In this document: one piece after another, positions 26,424 to 35,421 of the stretch | How the letters are laid out: each line of letters starts with the position of its first letter | Numbering within the stretch: position 1 is the first letter of the stretch | Assembly (NCBI GenBank): GCA_902809935.1 | Contig: LR778134.1 | Coordinates: forward strand, 868,001-932,000 | Reading direction: 5' to 3' | Length of the DNA stretch: 64,000 nucleotides | DNA from: Ruminococcaceae bacterium BL-4 | Lineage (GTDB): Bacteria; Bacillota; Clostridia; Oscillospirales; Acutalibacteraceae | Translations under genes and position numbers: made by a program | Notes under the pieces: generated by a model | Database searches by the model: none | What the model saw: the letters and a program-made list of their open reading frames with translations, nothing else | Told to the model about the DNA's origin: nothing

Positions 26424-27197
26424 TTAAAATCTTTGCCGAAAACGTTCATAACGTGACTTAGCAAGTGCTTCTCCTGAGAAGGTCTTTTCTTTTTGAAAGA
26501 ATGAAAAAATGTTTTTTTCGAGATCTTCGTAGAGCAAAGTAAAATCACCGTTTTCCGGTTCCGGAAAAACACGGTCGGCGGCTTTTAGTTTTAATAAATC
26601 TTCGGCTGTCATATGCAGACATTCCGCCGCCTCGGCTGCTTTTTCACTGTCTTTCCAAAGAATAGAAGCACAGCCTTCGGGGGAAATGACCGAATAGACG
26701 GCATTTTCCAACATCCAGACTTCGTCGGCAACTGCTAAACCAAGTGCACCGCCGCTGCCGCCTTCCCCGACAAAGAGAGATAAAATGGGCGTTTTGAGCG
26801 TCATCATTTCGCAGAGGTTCTCAGCGATTGCCTGCCCTTGTCCGCGTTCTTCGGCCGCGACACCGCAGTATGCACCGGCAGTATCGATAATGCAGAGAAT
26901 TGGACGGCGAAATTTTTCCGCCTGTTTCATAAGTCTGAGTGCTTTGCGATAACCTTCCGGATGTGCCATGCCAAAATTATGTGCGACTCGCTCTGCCGTA
27001 TTATGACCGCGTTCCAAGGCAATCACTGTTACAGGCATTCCGCAAAGCCGCCCGATCCCTGCAATGACCGCGGGATCGTCGCCAAAACGTCGGTCACCGT
27101 GAAGCTCTGTAAAATCAGGGACCAGATGGAAAAGAAAATCAGAGGCAGTAGGGCGCCCTTTTGCGCGTGCGGCTAAAACACGTTCATATGCTTTCAT
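26424..27197 (-). CDS. accA: Acetyl-CoA carboxylase carboxyltransferase, alpha subunit
   Basis: A 257-residue subunit that with AccD transfers the carboxyl group from biotin to acetyl-CoA. It contains FHLVPDFTELHGDRRFGDDPAVIAG, the AHNFGMAHPEGYRKALRLMK segment, and GEGGSGGALGLAVADEVWMLENAVYSVISPEGCASI, all strongly conserved. Somewhat short compared with the about 310-residue enterobacterial form, as usual for clostridia. The ATG overlaps the accD stop by four bases. It is the last gene of the fatty-acid operon. Confidence 0.95.
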   Translation of the reverse strand: MKAYERVLAARAKGRPTASDFLFHLVPDFTELHGDRRFGDDPAVIAGIGRLCGMPVTVIALERGHNTAERVAHNFGMAHPEGYRKALRLMKQAEKFRRPILCIIDTAGAYCGVAAEERGQGQAIAENLCEMMTLKTPILSLFVGEGGSGGALGLAVADEVWMLENAVYSVISPEGCASILWKDSEKAAEAAECLHMTAEDLLKLKAADRVFPEPENGDFTLLYEDLEKNIFSFFQKEKTFSGEALAKSRYERFRQRF

Positions 27198-28063
27198 ATG
27201 GAATCTGCCTCCTCATTATGATGTAAGTTCAAAAAATTTGAGAGTTGTTCTTTTTGGGTTTCCCGATTGGAAAGCGCATCGACAAATCCCTTTTCTAAAA
27301 GAAATTCTGAGCGTTGGAACCCTGCAGGTAGCTTTTGACGAATCGTCTGTTTAATGACACGGGGCCCGGCAAATCCAATCAGCGCCTGAGGTTCAGCAAG
27401 AATGATATCCGCTTCCATCGCGAAACTTGCCGTAACGCCGCCGGTAGTTGGGTCGGTCAAAACAACAATATAAAGAAGTCCCGCATCGCTATGCAGTTTT
27501 ACGGCTCCGCTGGTCTTCGCCATCTGCATTAAAGAGAGAATCCCTTCCTGCATGCGCGCACCGCCGGAAACCGTCCAGCCTATAACAGGCAAATGGTTTT
27601 CGGTAGCATATTCAAAGAGACGCGTGATCTTTTCTCCTACCACAGTGCCCATGGAACCCATCATAAAATTAGGTTCCATGACAAAGATCGCGCATGGTTC
27701 CTGATGAATCTGCGCAGTTCCGCAGACAACGCCCTCTCGTTCGTGAGTGGAAAGAAAGGAATGAGAAAGCTTTTTATTATAATCCGGAAAATCCAGAATA
27801 TTTTTGCTGCGCAGTTTTCCAAAAAGTTCAGAGAAAGAACCTTTATCGGTTATCATGGCAATGCGCTCACGAGCGCTCATATGCAAAAGATGACCACATT
27901 TCGGGCATTTAAAAAATGATTTTTCCAAATCGTGCGCAAATAAAATCTTTTTGCATTTGGGACAGCTAATACATAATCTGCCCGGAATGTTTGGATGAGA
28001 GGTATTCTCGCCTCCTTGTTCCAGTGCGTTCTTGGGCTTTTGGAATAATTCTTTATTCAGCAC
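27194..28063 (-). CDS. accD: Acetyl-CoA carboxylase carboxyltransferase, beta subunit
   Basis: A 289-residue subunit. The N-terminal zinc ribbon (CPKCKK...FFKCPKCGH, residues about 34-56) is characteristic of AccD, followed by the crotonase-type core with TVSGGARMQEGILSLMQMAKTS and DPTTGGVTASFAM. It partners AccA, encoded with a four-base overlap downstream. Confidence 0.96.
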   Translation of the reverse strand: MLNKELFQKPKNALEQGGENTSHPNIPGRLCISCPKCKKILFAHDLEKSFFKCPKCGHLLHMSARERIAMITDKGSFSELFGKLRSKNILDFPDYNKKLSHSFLSTHEREGVVCGTAQIHQEPCAIFVMEPNFMMGSMGTVVGEKITRLFEYATENHLPVIGWTVSGGARMQEGILSLMQMAKTSGAVKLHSDAGLLYIVVLTDPTTGGVTASFAMEADIILAEPQALIGFAGPRVIKQTIRQKLPAGFQRSEFLLEKGFVDALSNRETQKEQLSNFLNLHHNEEADSI

Positions 28064-28078
28064 TCTTTCACCTTCTCT

Positions 28079-29419
28079 TTAGTTTTCTTTCATCAAAAGA
28101 TCCATAAAATCGGTGCGGTAGGTACCGTTTCGAAAAGTAGGATCATCCAAAATTTGTAATTGCAGCCCAACATTATGATGGATTCCGTCGATAATCAGCT
28201 CACATAAAGCGGTGCGCATTTTACGAATCGCTTCTTCCCGAGAGGAAGAAGCTACAATCAGTTTGCCAATCATACTGTCATAAAACGGGGGAACCGTATA
28301 CCCTTGATAAAGAGCAGTATCAAAGCGCACGCAGGGGCCACCAGGAATGTGAAGAAGACGAATGGTACCGCAGCTTGGTAAAAATCCATGTTCCGGATCT
28401 TCTGCGTTGATGCGGCATTCCAGAGCATGACCTGAAGGAATTACTTCTTTTTGTGTGAAATTGAGCGGAATGCCCGCGGCAATTCGAATTTGCCATTTGA
28501 CAAGGTCGAGTCCCGTAACAAGTTCTGTAACCGGATGTTCCACCTGCAGTCGGGTATTCATCTCCATAAAGTAAAACTTTTCATCGTAATAGAGGAATTC
28601 GACTGTTCCGGCTCCCACATAACCGCAGGCTTTTGCGGCTTTAAGGGCTGCTTCCTGCATTTTTTTGCGGATCGACTCAGAAATTGCAGGGCTGGGACTT
28701 TCCTCTAAAAGCTTTTGGTGATGGCGCTGAACCGTACATTCCCGTTCGCCAAGCGTTACACAGTTTCCATCTTTGTCGCAAAGCAGCTGCATTTCAATGT
28801 GCTTTGCAGGATAAAGATACTTTTCGAGATAAACGCCGCCGTCTCCAAATGAGGCCTGTGCCTCTGCCGAAGCAGTACGCCATGCATTTTCGAAATCCTC
28901 TTCGCGTTCTACTAAGCGAATCCCGCGTCCGCCGCCGCCGGAGCGGGCCTTTACTAAAAGCGGAAACCCAATTTCATGTGCAGCAGCGAAAGCTGCTTTC
29001 AAGGTATCCACGACTTCACTGCCAGGAATCACCGGAACGCCGGCCTCCTGCATCATTCGACGCGCTGCATCTTTATCGCCCATTTCGGAAATGACTTCGG
29101 CAGGCGGCCCGATGAAAGTGATTCCGCAAGTCCTGCAAAGATCAGCAAATTCGGCGTTTTCACTTAGAAGACCATAGCCCGGATGAATGGCTTCGGCGCC
29201 GGTAATGCTGGCCGCAGTCAGGATTGCCGTCATATTCAGATAGCTTTCACTTACGGGAGCCGACCCAATACAAATAGCTTCGTCGGCGAGAGAAACGTGC
29301 AGCGCATCTCGATCAGCTTCGGAGTATACTGCTACTGTTGAGATTCCCATTTCGCGACAGGCGCGAAGGATCCGAACAGCAATTTCTCCACGGTTTGCAA
29401 TTAGAATTTTAGAGAACAC
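28079..29419 (-). CDS. accC: Acetyl-CoA carboxylase, biotin carboxylase subunit
   Basis: A 446-residue ATP-grasp enzyme carboxylating the biotin on AccB. The sequence has KILIANRGEIAVRILRACRE at the start, the Gly-rich ATP lid ARSGGGGRGIRLV, the EMNTRLQVEHPVTE catalytic segment and the C-terminal RINAEDPEHGFLPSCG. Normal length. It sits between fabZ and accD. Confidence 0.97.
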   Translation of the reverse strand: MFSKILIANRGEIAVRILRACREMGISTVAVYSEADRDALHVSLADEAICIGSAPVSESYLNMTAILTAASITGAEAIHPGYGLLSENAEFADLCRTCGITFIGPPAEVISEMGDKDAARRMMQEAGVPVIPGSEVVDTLKAAFAAAHEIGFPLLVKARSGGGGRGIRLVEREEDFENAWRTASAEAQASFGDGGVYLEKYLYPAKHIEMQLLCDKDGNCVTLGERECTVQRHHQKLLEESPSPAISESIRKKMQEAALKAAKACGYVGAGTVEFLYYDEKFYFMEMNTRLQVEHPVTELVTGLDLVKWQIRIAAGIPLNFTQKEVIPSGHALECRINAEDPEHGFLPSCGTIRLLHIPGGPCVRFDTALYQGYTVPPFYDSMIGKLIVASSSREEAIRKMRTALCELIIDGIHHNVGLQLQILDDPTFRNGTYRTDFMDLLMKEN

Positions 29420-29428
29420 AAGAGCACC

Positions 29429-29845
29429 TCATTTCTCGGAGACTGCAAAGGAAAATTCGCCGGAAACCACCATTTTATCCTTTACATATCCTTTTCCGGA
29501 AGCAAAATAAAACGGAGGGCGGGATTTTGTAATTTCACATTTTAAAATCAATGTGTCACCGGGGCGTACCTGACCGTGAAATCGTACTTTATTCATGCCT
29601 GCATAAAGAGGCGTTTTTCCTTTTAATTGCTCTTTTAACGGCAGACAGCAGGTTTGAGCAAGCATCTCACACTGGATGACACCTGGAACAATAGGGTATC
29701 CCGGGAAATGGCCTTTTAAAAACCATTCATCCCCGCGAACGGTATAATGTCCCTCTGCACTGTTTTCACTGGTTTGATCCGCTTCGTCCAAAAGCAGCAT
29801 GGGTTCTCTGTGGGGGAGAATCGTTTTTAATTCTTCTTTCGTCAT
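29429..29845 (-). CDS. fabZ: 3-hydroxyacyl-ACP dehydratase FabZ
   Basis: A 138-residue hot-dog-fold dehydratase. The LPHREPMLLLDE start and the catalytic KGHFPGYPIVPGVIQCEMLAQ, with His and Glu, identify FabZ. The start at 29845 (MTKEELKTIL) follows GAGGG; an upstream in-frame start would add ten residues without homology. No FabA or FabM gene is present in the operon. Confidence 0.95.
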   Translation of the reverse strand: MTKEELKTILPHREPMLLLDEADQTSENSAEGHYTVRGDEWFLKGHFPGYPIVPGVIQCEMLAQTCCLPLKEQLKGKTPLYAGMNKVRFHGQVRPGDTLILKCEITKSRPPFYFASGKGYVKDKMVVSGEFSFAVSEK

Positions 29846-29907
29846 AAAAATCCCTCTTTTCCTAAGAATAAACAAAGACGGCGAACTGGTTCGTCGTCTG
29901 AAAATCT

Positions 29908-30366
29908 TTAGCCAATATAGAAAAGTGTTTGACCATATTCAACGACTTGACCGTTTCGGACGCAAATTTCAAGAACTTTTCCATCCTTTTCGGCAGAGAT
30001 TTCGTTAAACAGCTTCATAGCTTCGATGACACAGAGAGTGTCACCCTTTTTGACGAAATCACCTACGCTTACAAACGGTTTTGCATCAGGGGAGGGGGCA
30101 TTATAAAAAACGCCGACCATGGGAGCTTTTAATGGGGTCCCTTCTGGTGCAGGGGAAATTTTCAAAGCGGATTTTTCTGCTTTTTCCTGCGGCTGAGCCG
30201 ATTTCGGCACAGCAACATCAAATTCTTTCGATGTTGCTGTGAGCGGTGCTTTTTCAGAAAAAGCACGTTCCAGCCGCAGGTGTGTGCCACTTTCTTTCAG
30301 ATCGAGGACCGAAAGGCCGGTTTCCTGCATCAGACGTGAGAGTGAACGAATTTCTTCCAGTTTCAT
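29908..30366 (-). CDS. accB: Biotin carboxyl carrier protein of acetyl-CoA carboxylase
   Basis: A 152-residue carrier. A variable Ala/Pro/Lys-rich linker (residues about 35-75) precedes the biotinyl domain, which has APMVGVFYNAPSPDAKPFV and the biotinylation site VIEAMKLFNEI (Lys). It is encoded just after fabF with a six-base gap. Confidence 0.95.
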   Translation of the reverse strand: MKLEEIRSLSRLMQETGLSVLDLKESGTHLRLERAFSEKAPLTATSKEFDVAVPKSAQPQEKAEKSALKISPAPEGTPLKAPMVGVFYNAPSPDAKPFVSVGDFVKKGDTLCVIEAMKLFNEISAEKDGKVLEICVRNGQVVEYGQTLFYIG

Positions 30367-30372
30367 TCAGAG

Positions 30373-31614
30373 TTAGTCCTCCTTTTCTTTATGAAAAGCC
30401 AGACAGGCATTATGTCCGCCAAAGCCGAGGTTAGTGCTGATTGCCCATTCGGGATCTTTTTTAAGTGCCTCATTTGGGGTATAGAAAAGATCGCATAGGG
30501 GGTCGGGCTCTTGATAATGAATCGTTGGAGGGATGATTCCAGTTTCAAGAGCTTTTACGCAGGCGATTGCTTCTGCTGCACCGGTTGCACCCAGCATATG
30601 GCCATGCATGCTCTTGGTAGAGCTGATCCATGCACTTTTTGCCCATGATTCGCCCAGTGCTTTTTTAAATGCCAGTGTTTCTGTTTTATCGTTGAGAATC
30701 GTACTGGTGCCATGAGCATTAATATAAAGCGGAGTATTCTTTGCAATTTTTGCTTCGGAGACTGCCAGACGAATTGCTTCGGCGGGACTTTCCGCAGAGG
30801 ATTCCGGCGCTGTCATGTGATAAGCATCATTTGTATTCCCGTAGCCGCAGATTTCCGCATAGATATGTGCACCGCGTTTTTTAGCGTGATCGTAGTTTTC
30901 CAAAATCAGAATGGCTCCGCCTTCTCCCATGACAAAGCCGCTGCGGCGTTTATCAAAAGGAACAGAGGCACAGTCTGGGTCGGTGCCGGTATGAAGTGCC
31001 ATGCAGTTTGCAAAACCTGCGGTGGCAAGTTCGTTGATGGTCGCTTCGCTGCCGCCCGCGATCATTGCATCTGCATAGCCATTCTGAATTGCACGATAAG
31101 CTTCGCCGATCGCGTTTGCACTTGTTGCACAGGCTGTTGTAATGCACATACTGGGGCCTTTTGCTGAAAATCGGATGGCAATTGTGCCTGCCGCCATATT
31201 GGAGATCAGCATCGGAATAAAGAAAGGCGAAACGTGACGGGGACCTTTTTCTTTGCATTTTATGCATTCTTTCATAAAAGTTCCCATTCCACCGATTCCA
31301 CTGCCGACGTAGACGCCAAGGCGGTTATCCGGAATCGTTCCGAGCAATTTGCTGTCTTCCATTGCCTCAGAGGCAGCGGCTACAGCGTACTGTGTATAGA
31401 GATCCGCTTTTCGTGCATCTCTTTTATCCATATAAGTGAGCGGGTCAAAGTCTTTTACTTCGGCCGCAAGGGTTACTTTGCTGTCTTTGGTATCAAAGCG
31501 AGTGATGGGAGCAATTCCGCAGACACCGTGGATCAGGTGATCCCAAAAAGTAGGGGCATCATTTCCAATCGGCGTAATGGCTCCGATTCCGGTTATGGCA
31601 ACTCGATTCATCAA
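30373..31614 (-). CDS. fabF: Beta-ketoacyl-ACP synthase II (FabF)
   Basis: A 413-residue elongating condensing enzyme. The active-site Cys is in TTACATSANAIGEA, and the two His are in INAHGTST and SMHGHMLGATGA. The N terminus VAITGIGAITPIGND is typical. It extends acyl-ACP with malonyl-ACP. Confidence 0.96.
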   Translation of the reverse strand: MMNRVAITGIGAITPIGNDAPTFWDHLIHGVCGIAPITRFDTKDSKVTLAAEVKDFDPLTYMDKRDARKADLYTQYAVAAASEAMEDSKLLGTIPDNRLGVYVGSGIGGMGTFMKECIKCKEKGPRHVSPFFIPMLISNMAAGTIAIRFSAKGPSMCITTACATSANAIGEAYRAIQNGYADAMIAGGSEATINELATAGFANCMALHTGTDPDCASVPFDKRRSGFVMGEGGAILILENYDHAKKRGAHIYAEICGYGNTNDAYHMTAPESSAESPAEAIRLAVSEAKIAKNTPLYINAHGTSTILNDKTETLAFKKALGESWAKSAWISSTKSMHGHMLGATGAAEAIACVKALETGIIPPTIHYQEPDPLCDLFYTPNEALKKDPEWAISTNLGFGGHNACLAFHKEKED

Positions 31615-31638
31615 AACAGCTCCTTTCTCTGTTAGAAA

Positions 31639-32385
31639 TTACATGCACATTCCGCCGTCTACCCGAAGTACGACTCCTGTAATATAGGAGGCGTGGGGGC
31701 CTGCCAGAAAAACTGCCGCATCGGCAATATCTTCCGGCTGAGCCATTCGTTTGAGCGGAATAGAGCTAAGGGTCTCTTCCCGCACTTTTTCGGGAAGAGA
31801 TGCGGTCATATCGGTTTCGACAAATCCGGGGGCAATCGCGTTACAGGTGATATTTCGACTGCCGAGCTCTTTTGCTACCGATTTTGTCAAGCCGATCAAT
31901 CCGGCCTTTGCGGCGGAGTAATTGGTTTGTCCGCCGTTTCCGGAAAGACCGACTACAGATGAAATATTGATAATACGGCCTTCACGTGCACGCAGAAACG
32001 TACCGTAAAAGCCTTCGATCATATGAAAGGCACCTTTTAGGTTGGTGTTGAGAACAGCGTCTAAATCTTCCTCTTTCATGCGGCGCAAAAGTCCGTCCCG
32101 GGTAATTCCCGCGTTATTTACGAGGATTTGTACAGAGGAAAAGTCATTTAAAATCTCTTTACAGGTAGCATTTGTGGAGTTTGCATCGGCAACATCGCAT
32201 TGATAAGCTTGTGCTTTAATGCCGAAAGTCAAAAGCTCAGAGGTCGTTTTTTGTGCAGCCTCTTTATTTCCGGCATAAAGGATCGCGATGTTGGCGCCTT
32301 CAGAAGCCATTTTTAAAGCGATCGCACGGCCGATCCCACGGGAACCGCCAGTAATGACGGCAGTTTTTCCGGAGAGTGTTTTCAT
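31639..32385 (-). CDS. fabG: 3-oxoacyl-ACP reductase FabG
   Basis: A 248-residue short-chain dehydrogenase. TGGSRGIGRAIALKMA is the NADPH-binding loop; ISSVVGLSGNGGQTNYSAAKAGLIG holds the Ser/Tyr/Lys catalytic residues; the C terminus YITGVVLRVDGGMCM is typical of FabG. The start overlaps the fabD stop (ATGA). Confidence 0.96.
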   Translation of the reverse strand: MKTLSGKTAVITGGSRGIGRAIALKMASEGANIAILYAGNKEAAQKTTSELLTFGIKAQAYQCDVADANSTNATCKEILNDFSSVQILVNNAGITRDGLLRRMKEEDLDAVLNTNLKGAFHMIEGFYGTFLRAREGRIINISSVVGLSGNGGQTNYSAAKAGLIGLTKSVAKELGSRNITCNAIAPGFVETDMTASLPEKVREETLSSIPLKRMAQPEDIADAAVFLAGPHASYITGVVLRVDGGMCM

Positions 32386-33314
32386 TTTTTGCCCTCCTTT
32401 AATGCTTCTAGAGTAGATTGGAGAGTTTCACCGTCTTCTACCCGTAAAATCTGTGCTTGCGGCAATGTCTTTTTAACAAGTCCGGAAAGTGTTTTTCCGG
32501 GGCCGCATTCAATGAAGGTATGAATGCCAGCCTGCGCCATGTGCTCAATAGTTTTTTGCCATAAAACTGGGGAACAGATCTGTAGGGAAAGAAGCCGAAT
32601 GATTTCATCTTTATCAGCGGGATAAGGTTTTGCCGTATAATTTGCATAGAGTGGAAGTTCTGGGGAATGCAGATCTACTTTTTGGAGATAATCGCCGAAT
32701 GACTGTGCAGCACTTTTCATCAGAGGGGAATGGAATCCGCCGCTGACTTTGATTGGGACTGCGCGTCCGCCTGCTTCTTTTACCGTTTCACAAAGCGGTT
32801 CAATTTCCGGAAGCTTTGCGGAGACAGCGATTTGTCCCGGGCAGTTATAATTGACCGGCCATGCGGCCTCGAATTTTTTGCAGATTTCCTCTACTTTTTC
32901 TTCTGAAAGACGAAGAACAGCTGCCATGGAGCCCGGATTTTCCTCTGCTGATTTTTCCATCAGTTCTCCGCGGCGACAAACGGCACGAAAGCCATCTTCG
33001 GGAGAAACCAATTTGCAAAAAGTCATCGCTGCAATTTCTCCCAGAGAAAAGCCTGCGGCACAGCTGGGGGTAATGCCGGCTTCTTTTAGAGCCATTGCTG
33101 CTGCGTAATCCACACACCAGACACATGGCTGAGTATTGCGGGTGATGGTGAGTTCCTCTTTTGTACCGGAAAAGCATTGCTCTTTTGTGCCGGGACGAAT
33201 TTTATCAGCCATTTCAAAGACTGCTTTGGCAGCAGGACTTACACGACAAAGGGACTGCCCCATTCCAGTATATTGGGTTCCTTGGCCGCTAAACAGAAAT
33301 GCTATCTGATCCAT
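32382..33314 (-). CDS. fabD: Malonyl-CoA:ACP transacylase FabD
   Basis: A 310-residue transacylase. It begins with IAFLFSGQGTQYTGMG, has the nucleophile Ser in AGFSLGEIAAMT and the catalytic His in VSGGFHSPLM. It makes malonyl-ACP for FabH and FabF. It overlaps fabK by 13 bases. Confidence 0.95.
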   Translation of the reverse strand: MDQIAFLFSGQGTQYTGMGQSLCRVSPAAKAVFEMADKIRPGTKEQCFSGTKEELTITRNTQPCVWCVDYAAAMALKEAGITPSCAAGFSLGEIAAMTFCKLVSPEDGFRAVCRRGELMEKSAEENPGSMAAVLRLSEEKVEEICKKFEAAWPVNYNCPGQIAVSAKLPEIEPLCETVKEAGGRAVPIKVSGGFHSPLMKSAAQSFGDYLQKVDLHSPELPLYANYTAKPYPADKDEIIRLLSLQICSPVLWQKTIEHMAQAGIHTFIECGPGKTLSGLVKKTLPQAQILRVEDGETLQSTLEALKEGKK

Positions 33315-34249
33315 TTGGAAGCCCCTTTCAATGAAGTTTCTGCACCGGAAAACAGATCTTCAATAATTTCAGCACAGGTTTGTTCTTCTTTAACCATGGA
33401 GGCAACCTGTCCGGCAAGAAAGCATCCGTGCTCCAGATCGCCTTCCCGTGCGGCTTTGCGCAATGCACCGGTTCCCAACGCTTGCAGGGATTCTTCCGAA
33501 ATAGAAAGATCGGCTTCCTGTTTGGCAAACTCTCTGGAAAAAGGACTCTTTAGAGCTCGTACTGCATCGCCTGTTCGACGGCCGGTTACAATTGTGTCAG
33601 TATCTTTTGATTTTAAGATTCGTTCTTTATAAATTTCAGAGATGGTGCATTCTTTTGCAACTAAAAAGCGGGTGCCAACCTGAATTCCCTGTGCACCCAG
33701 CATAAAGGCTGCTGCTGCCTGCCTTCCGTCGGCGATTCCGCCGGCAGCAAGAACGGGAACGTCTACCGCATCTACGATCTGTGGTACCATCGCCATTGTG
33801 GTAAGTTCTCCGATATGGCCGCCGCTTTCGCAGCCCTCTGCCACGACAGCACATGCTCCATTGCGGACAGCTCGTTTTGCAAAATTCACAGAGGCGACGA
33901 CCGGAACCACTTTAATGCCTGCTTTTAGCCAAGCCGGCATGTATTTTCCGGGAACACCGGCGCCGGTAGTAACGATGGGGACTTTTTCTTCGATGACGGT
34001 TTGTGCGACCTCTTCGACAAAGGGACTCATTAGCATGACATTAACGCCGAAGGGTTTGTCGGTCAGTTCCCGGCATTTGCGAATTTCAGCGCGAAGTTGT
34101 TCTCCGTTTGAATTCATTCCGGCAATCAGACCCAAACCGCCTGCATTGCTGACTCCTGCTGCGAGAGAAGCGTCGGCGACCCACGCCATGCCTCCCTGAA
34201 AGATGGGGTATTTGATTCCAAATAAATCACAAATTGGTGAATGAATCAT
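33302..34249 (-). CDS. fabK: Enoyl-ACP reductase FabK (FMN-dependent)
   Basis: A 315-residue flavoprotein of the NPD/2-nitropropane-dioxygenase-like group; FabK members replace FabI and are known to be insensitive to triclosan. It starts MIHSPICDLFGIKYPIFQGGMAWVAD, contains SNAGGLGLIAG and the EGCESGGHIGE segment with the conserved His, and AAGGIADGRQAAAAFMLGAQGIQVGTRF. Its position inside the fab operon decides between FabK and a nitronate monooxygenase. No fabI is present in the window. Confidence 0.93.
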   Translation of the reverse strand: MIHSPICDLFGIKYPIFQGGMAWVADASLAAGVSNAGGLGLIAGMNSNGEQLRAEIRKCRELTDKPFGVNVMLMSPFVEEVAQTVIEEKVPIVTTGAGVPGKYMPAWLKAGIKVVPVVASVNFAKRAVRNGACAVVAEGCESGGHIGELTTMAMVPQIVDAVDVPVLAAGGIADGRQAAAAFMLGAQGIQVGTRFLVAKECTISEIYKERILKSKDTDTIVTGRRTGDAVRALKSPFSREFAKQEADLSISEESLQALGTGALRKAAREGDLEHGCFLAGQVASMVKEEQTCAEIIEDLFSGAETSLKGASKWIR

Positions 34250-35244
34250 TTTGAAACCTCCGAATCAAAAATTTTCTTAGGATCAATCGTCCAGCGCAGA
34301 ATTGCGCTGCCGGTAGTCAGGCCGCCGCCGAAAACGACAAGACCTAAAAGATCACCGGGTTTAAAAGTGCCTTTTCGGCAAAACTCATCCATCAGAATTG
34401 GGACTGCTGCGGCGGAAGTATTGCCCCAGTTCTGGATATTGATGCAATATTTTTCGGTTGGAATCGGCAAACGATGCTGTGCCCCTTCAATAATTCGCAG
34501 ATTTGCCTGATGAGGAAGCACCCAGTCGAGGTCTGTTAAATTAATGCCGGCTTCTTGAGCCGCGAGCTTTAACTGACGGCACAGATTGCTCACTGCAAAA
34601 CGATAGGTATTTTGTCCGGACATGTGCAGATATTGCTCGGCAGGATGATCCATTTTTAAAAATGGACTTTGTCCGTCAGTATTATCAATTCTAAGCGTTA
34701 GAGGATCTCCTTTTGCGGTGAGATGAATCGATAATAAAGCATCCCCTTGTCCAAGAACGACTGCGCCTGCACCGTCTCCGAAGAGCGGGCAGGTGGTGCG
34801 GTCCTGATAATTTAATAGACGACTCATTGTCTCGGCCGCGACAACCAGTACCTTTTTGGCACGATTGCGGCAGAACCAGCCGTCTGCTGTATCCAGTGCA
34901 TAAAGAAAACCAGAACAGGCAGCATTGAGGTCAAATGCAGGACAAGAGGCCCCCAGAGCGTTCTGCAGAATGCAGGCAGCAGAGGGGGTGATGCAATCGC
35001 CACGAATGGTGGCGACTAAAATTAAATCTAATTCTTTTGGTTGTACTTTGGCCATTTTGAGCGCTTTTTGAGCCGCTTCCAAGGCAAGATCCTGGAGCGT
35101 TTCTGTGGTACAGACGTATCGTGACTCAATTCCAGTGCGGCTTCTGATCCATTCATCAGAAGTGTCAACCAGTTGGGCGATATCATCGTTTGTTTTCCGG
35201 CAGGCCGGGTGGGCGCTTCCGGTTCCCAGTATTTCAAAACTCAT
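34246..35244 (-). CDS. fabH: Beta-ketoacyl-ACP synthase III (FabH)
   Basis: A 332-residue condensing enzyme that starts chains from acyl-CoA and malonyl-ACP. The catalytic triad residues are seen in DLNAACSGFLYAL (Cys), VLPHQANLRII (His) and NWGNTSAAAVPI (Asn). It is the first gene of the operon. In many Firmicutes the acyl carrier protein gene acpP follows fabH, but here fabK overlaps the fabH stop directly. Confidence 0.95.
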   Translation of the reverse strand: MSFEILGTGSAHPACRKTNDDIAQLVDTSDEWIRSRTGIESRYVCTTETLQDLALEAAQKALKMAKVQPKELDLILVATIRGDCITPSAACILQNALGASCPAFDLNAACSGFLYALDTADGWFCRNRAKKVLVVAAETMSRLLNYQDRTTCPLFGDGAGAVVLGQGDALLSIHLTAKGDPLTLRIDNTDGQSPFLKMDHPAEQYLHMSGQNTYRFAVSNLCRQLKLAAQEAGINLTDLDWVLPHQANLRIIEGAQHRLPIPTEKYCINIQNWGNTSAAAVPILMDEFCRKGTFKPGDLLGLVVFGGGLTTGSAILRWTIDPKKIFDSEVSK

Positions 35245-35310
35245 CTGCTACAAAACACATCCGTTTCTAACTAAATTAATTAAAATATTTTAACAAAAAA
35301 TTTTATTTGT

Positions 35311-35339
35311 ATTATGCAACGAATTTCTGTATTTGTCAA
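35311..35339 (-). promoter_or_regulatory. Promoter of the fatty-acid operon
   Basis: On the minus strand a consensus TTGACA (35334-35339), a 17-base spacer and CATAAT (35311-35316) stand about 65 bases before fabH. The leader is AT-rich (TTAATTAATTTAG). I could not recognise a FapR or FabT operator. Confidence 0.78.
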
Positions 35340-35421
35340 GAGAGCAATTTCCATAAAAAGGAAATTACAAATGGATAAAAATGGAATAGAGCCTTTTATA
35401 ATTGAACAAAATATCCATATT

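Noticed and set aside
33302-34249. Nitronate monooxygenase as the identity of the FabK gene
   Set aside because: The families are similar in sequence, but overlap with fabH and fabD in a complete fatty-acid operon makes enoyl-ACP reductase far more likely.
35245-35340. Possible FapR or FabT operator before fabH
   Set aside because: The AT-rich leader has a short TTAATTAATT dyad but does not match either known operator well enough to name.
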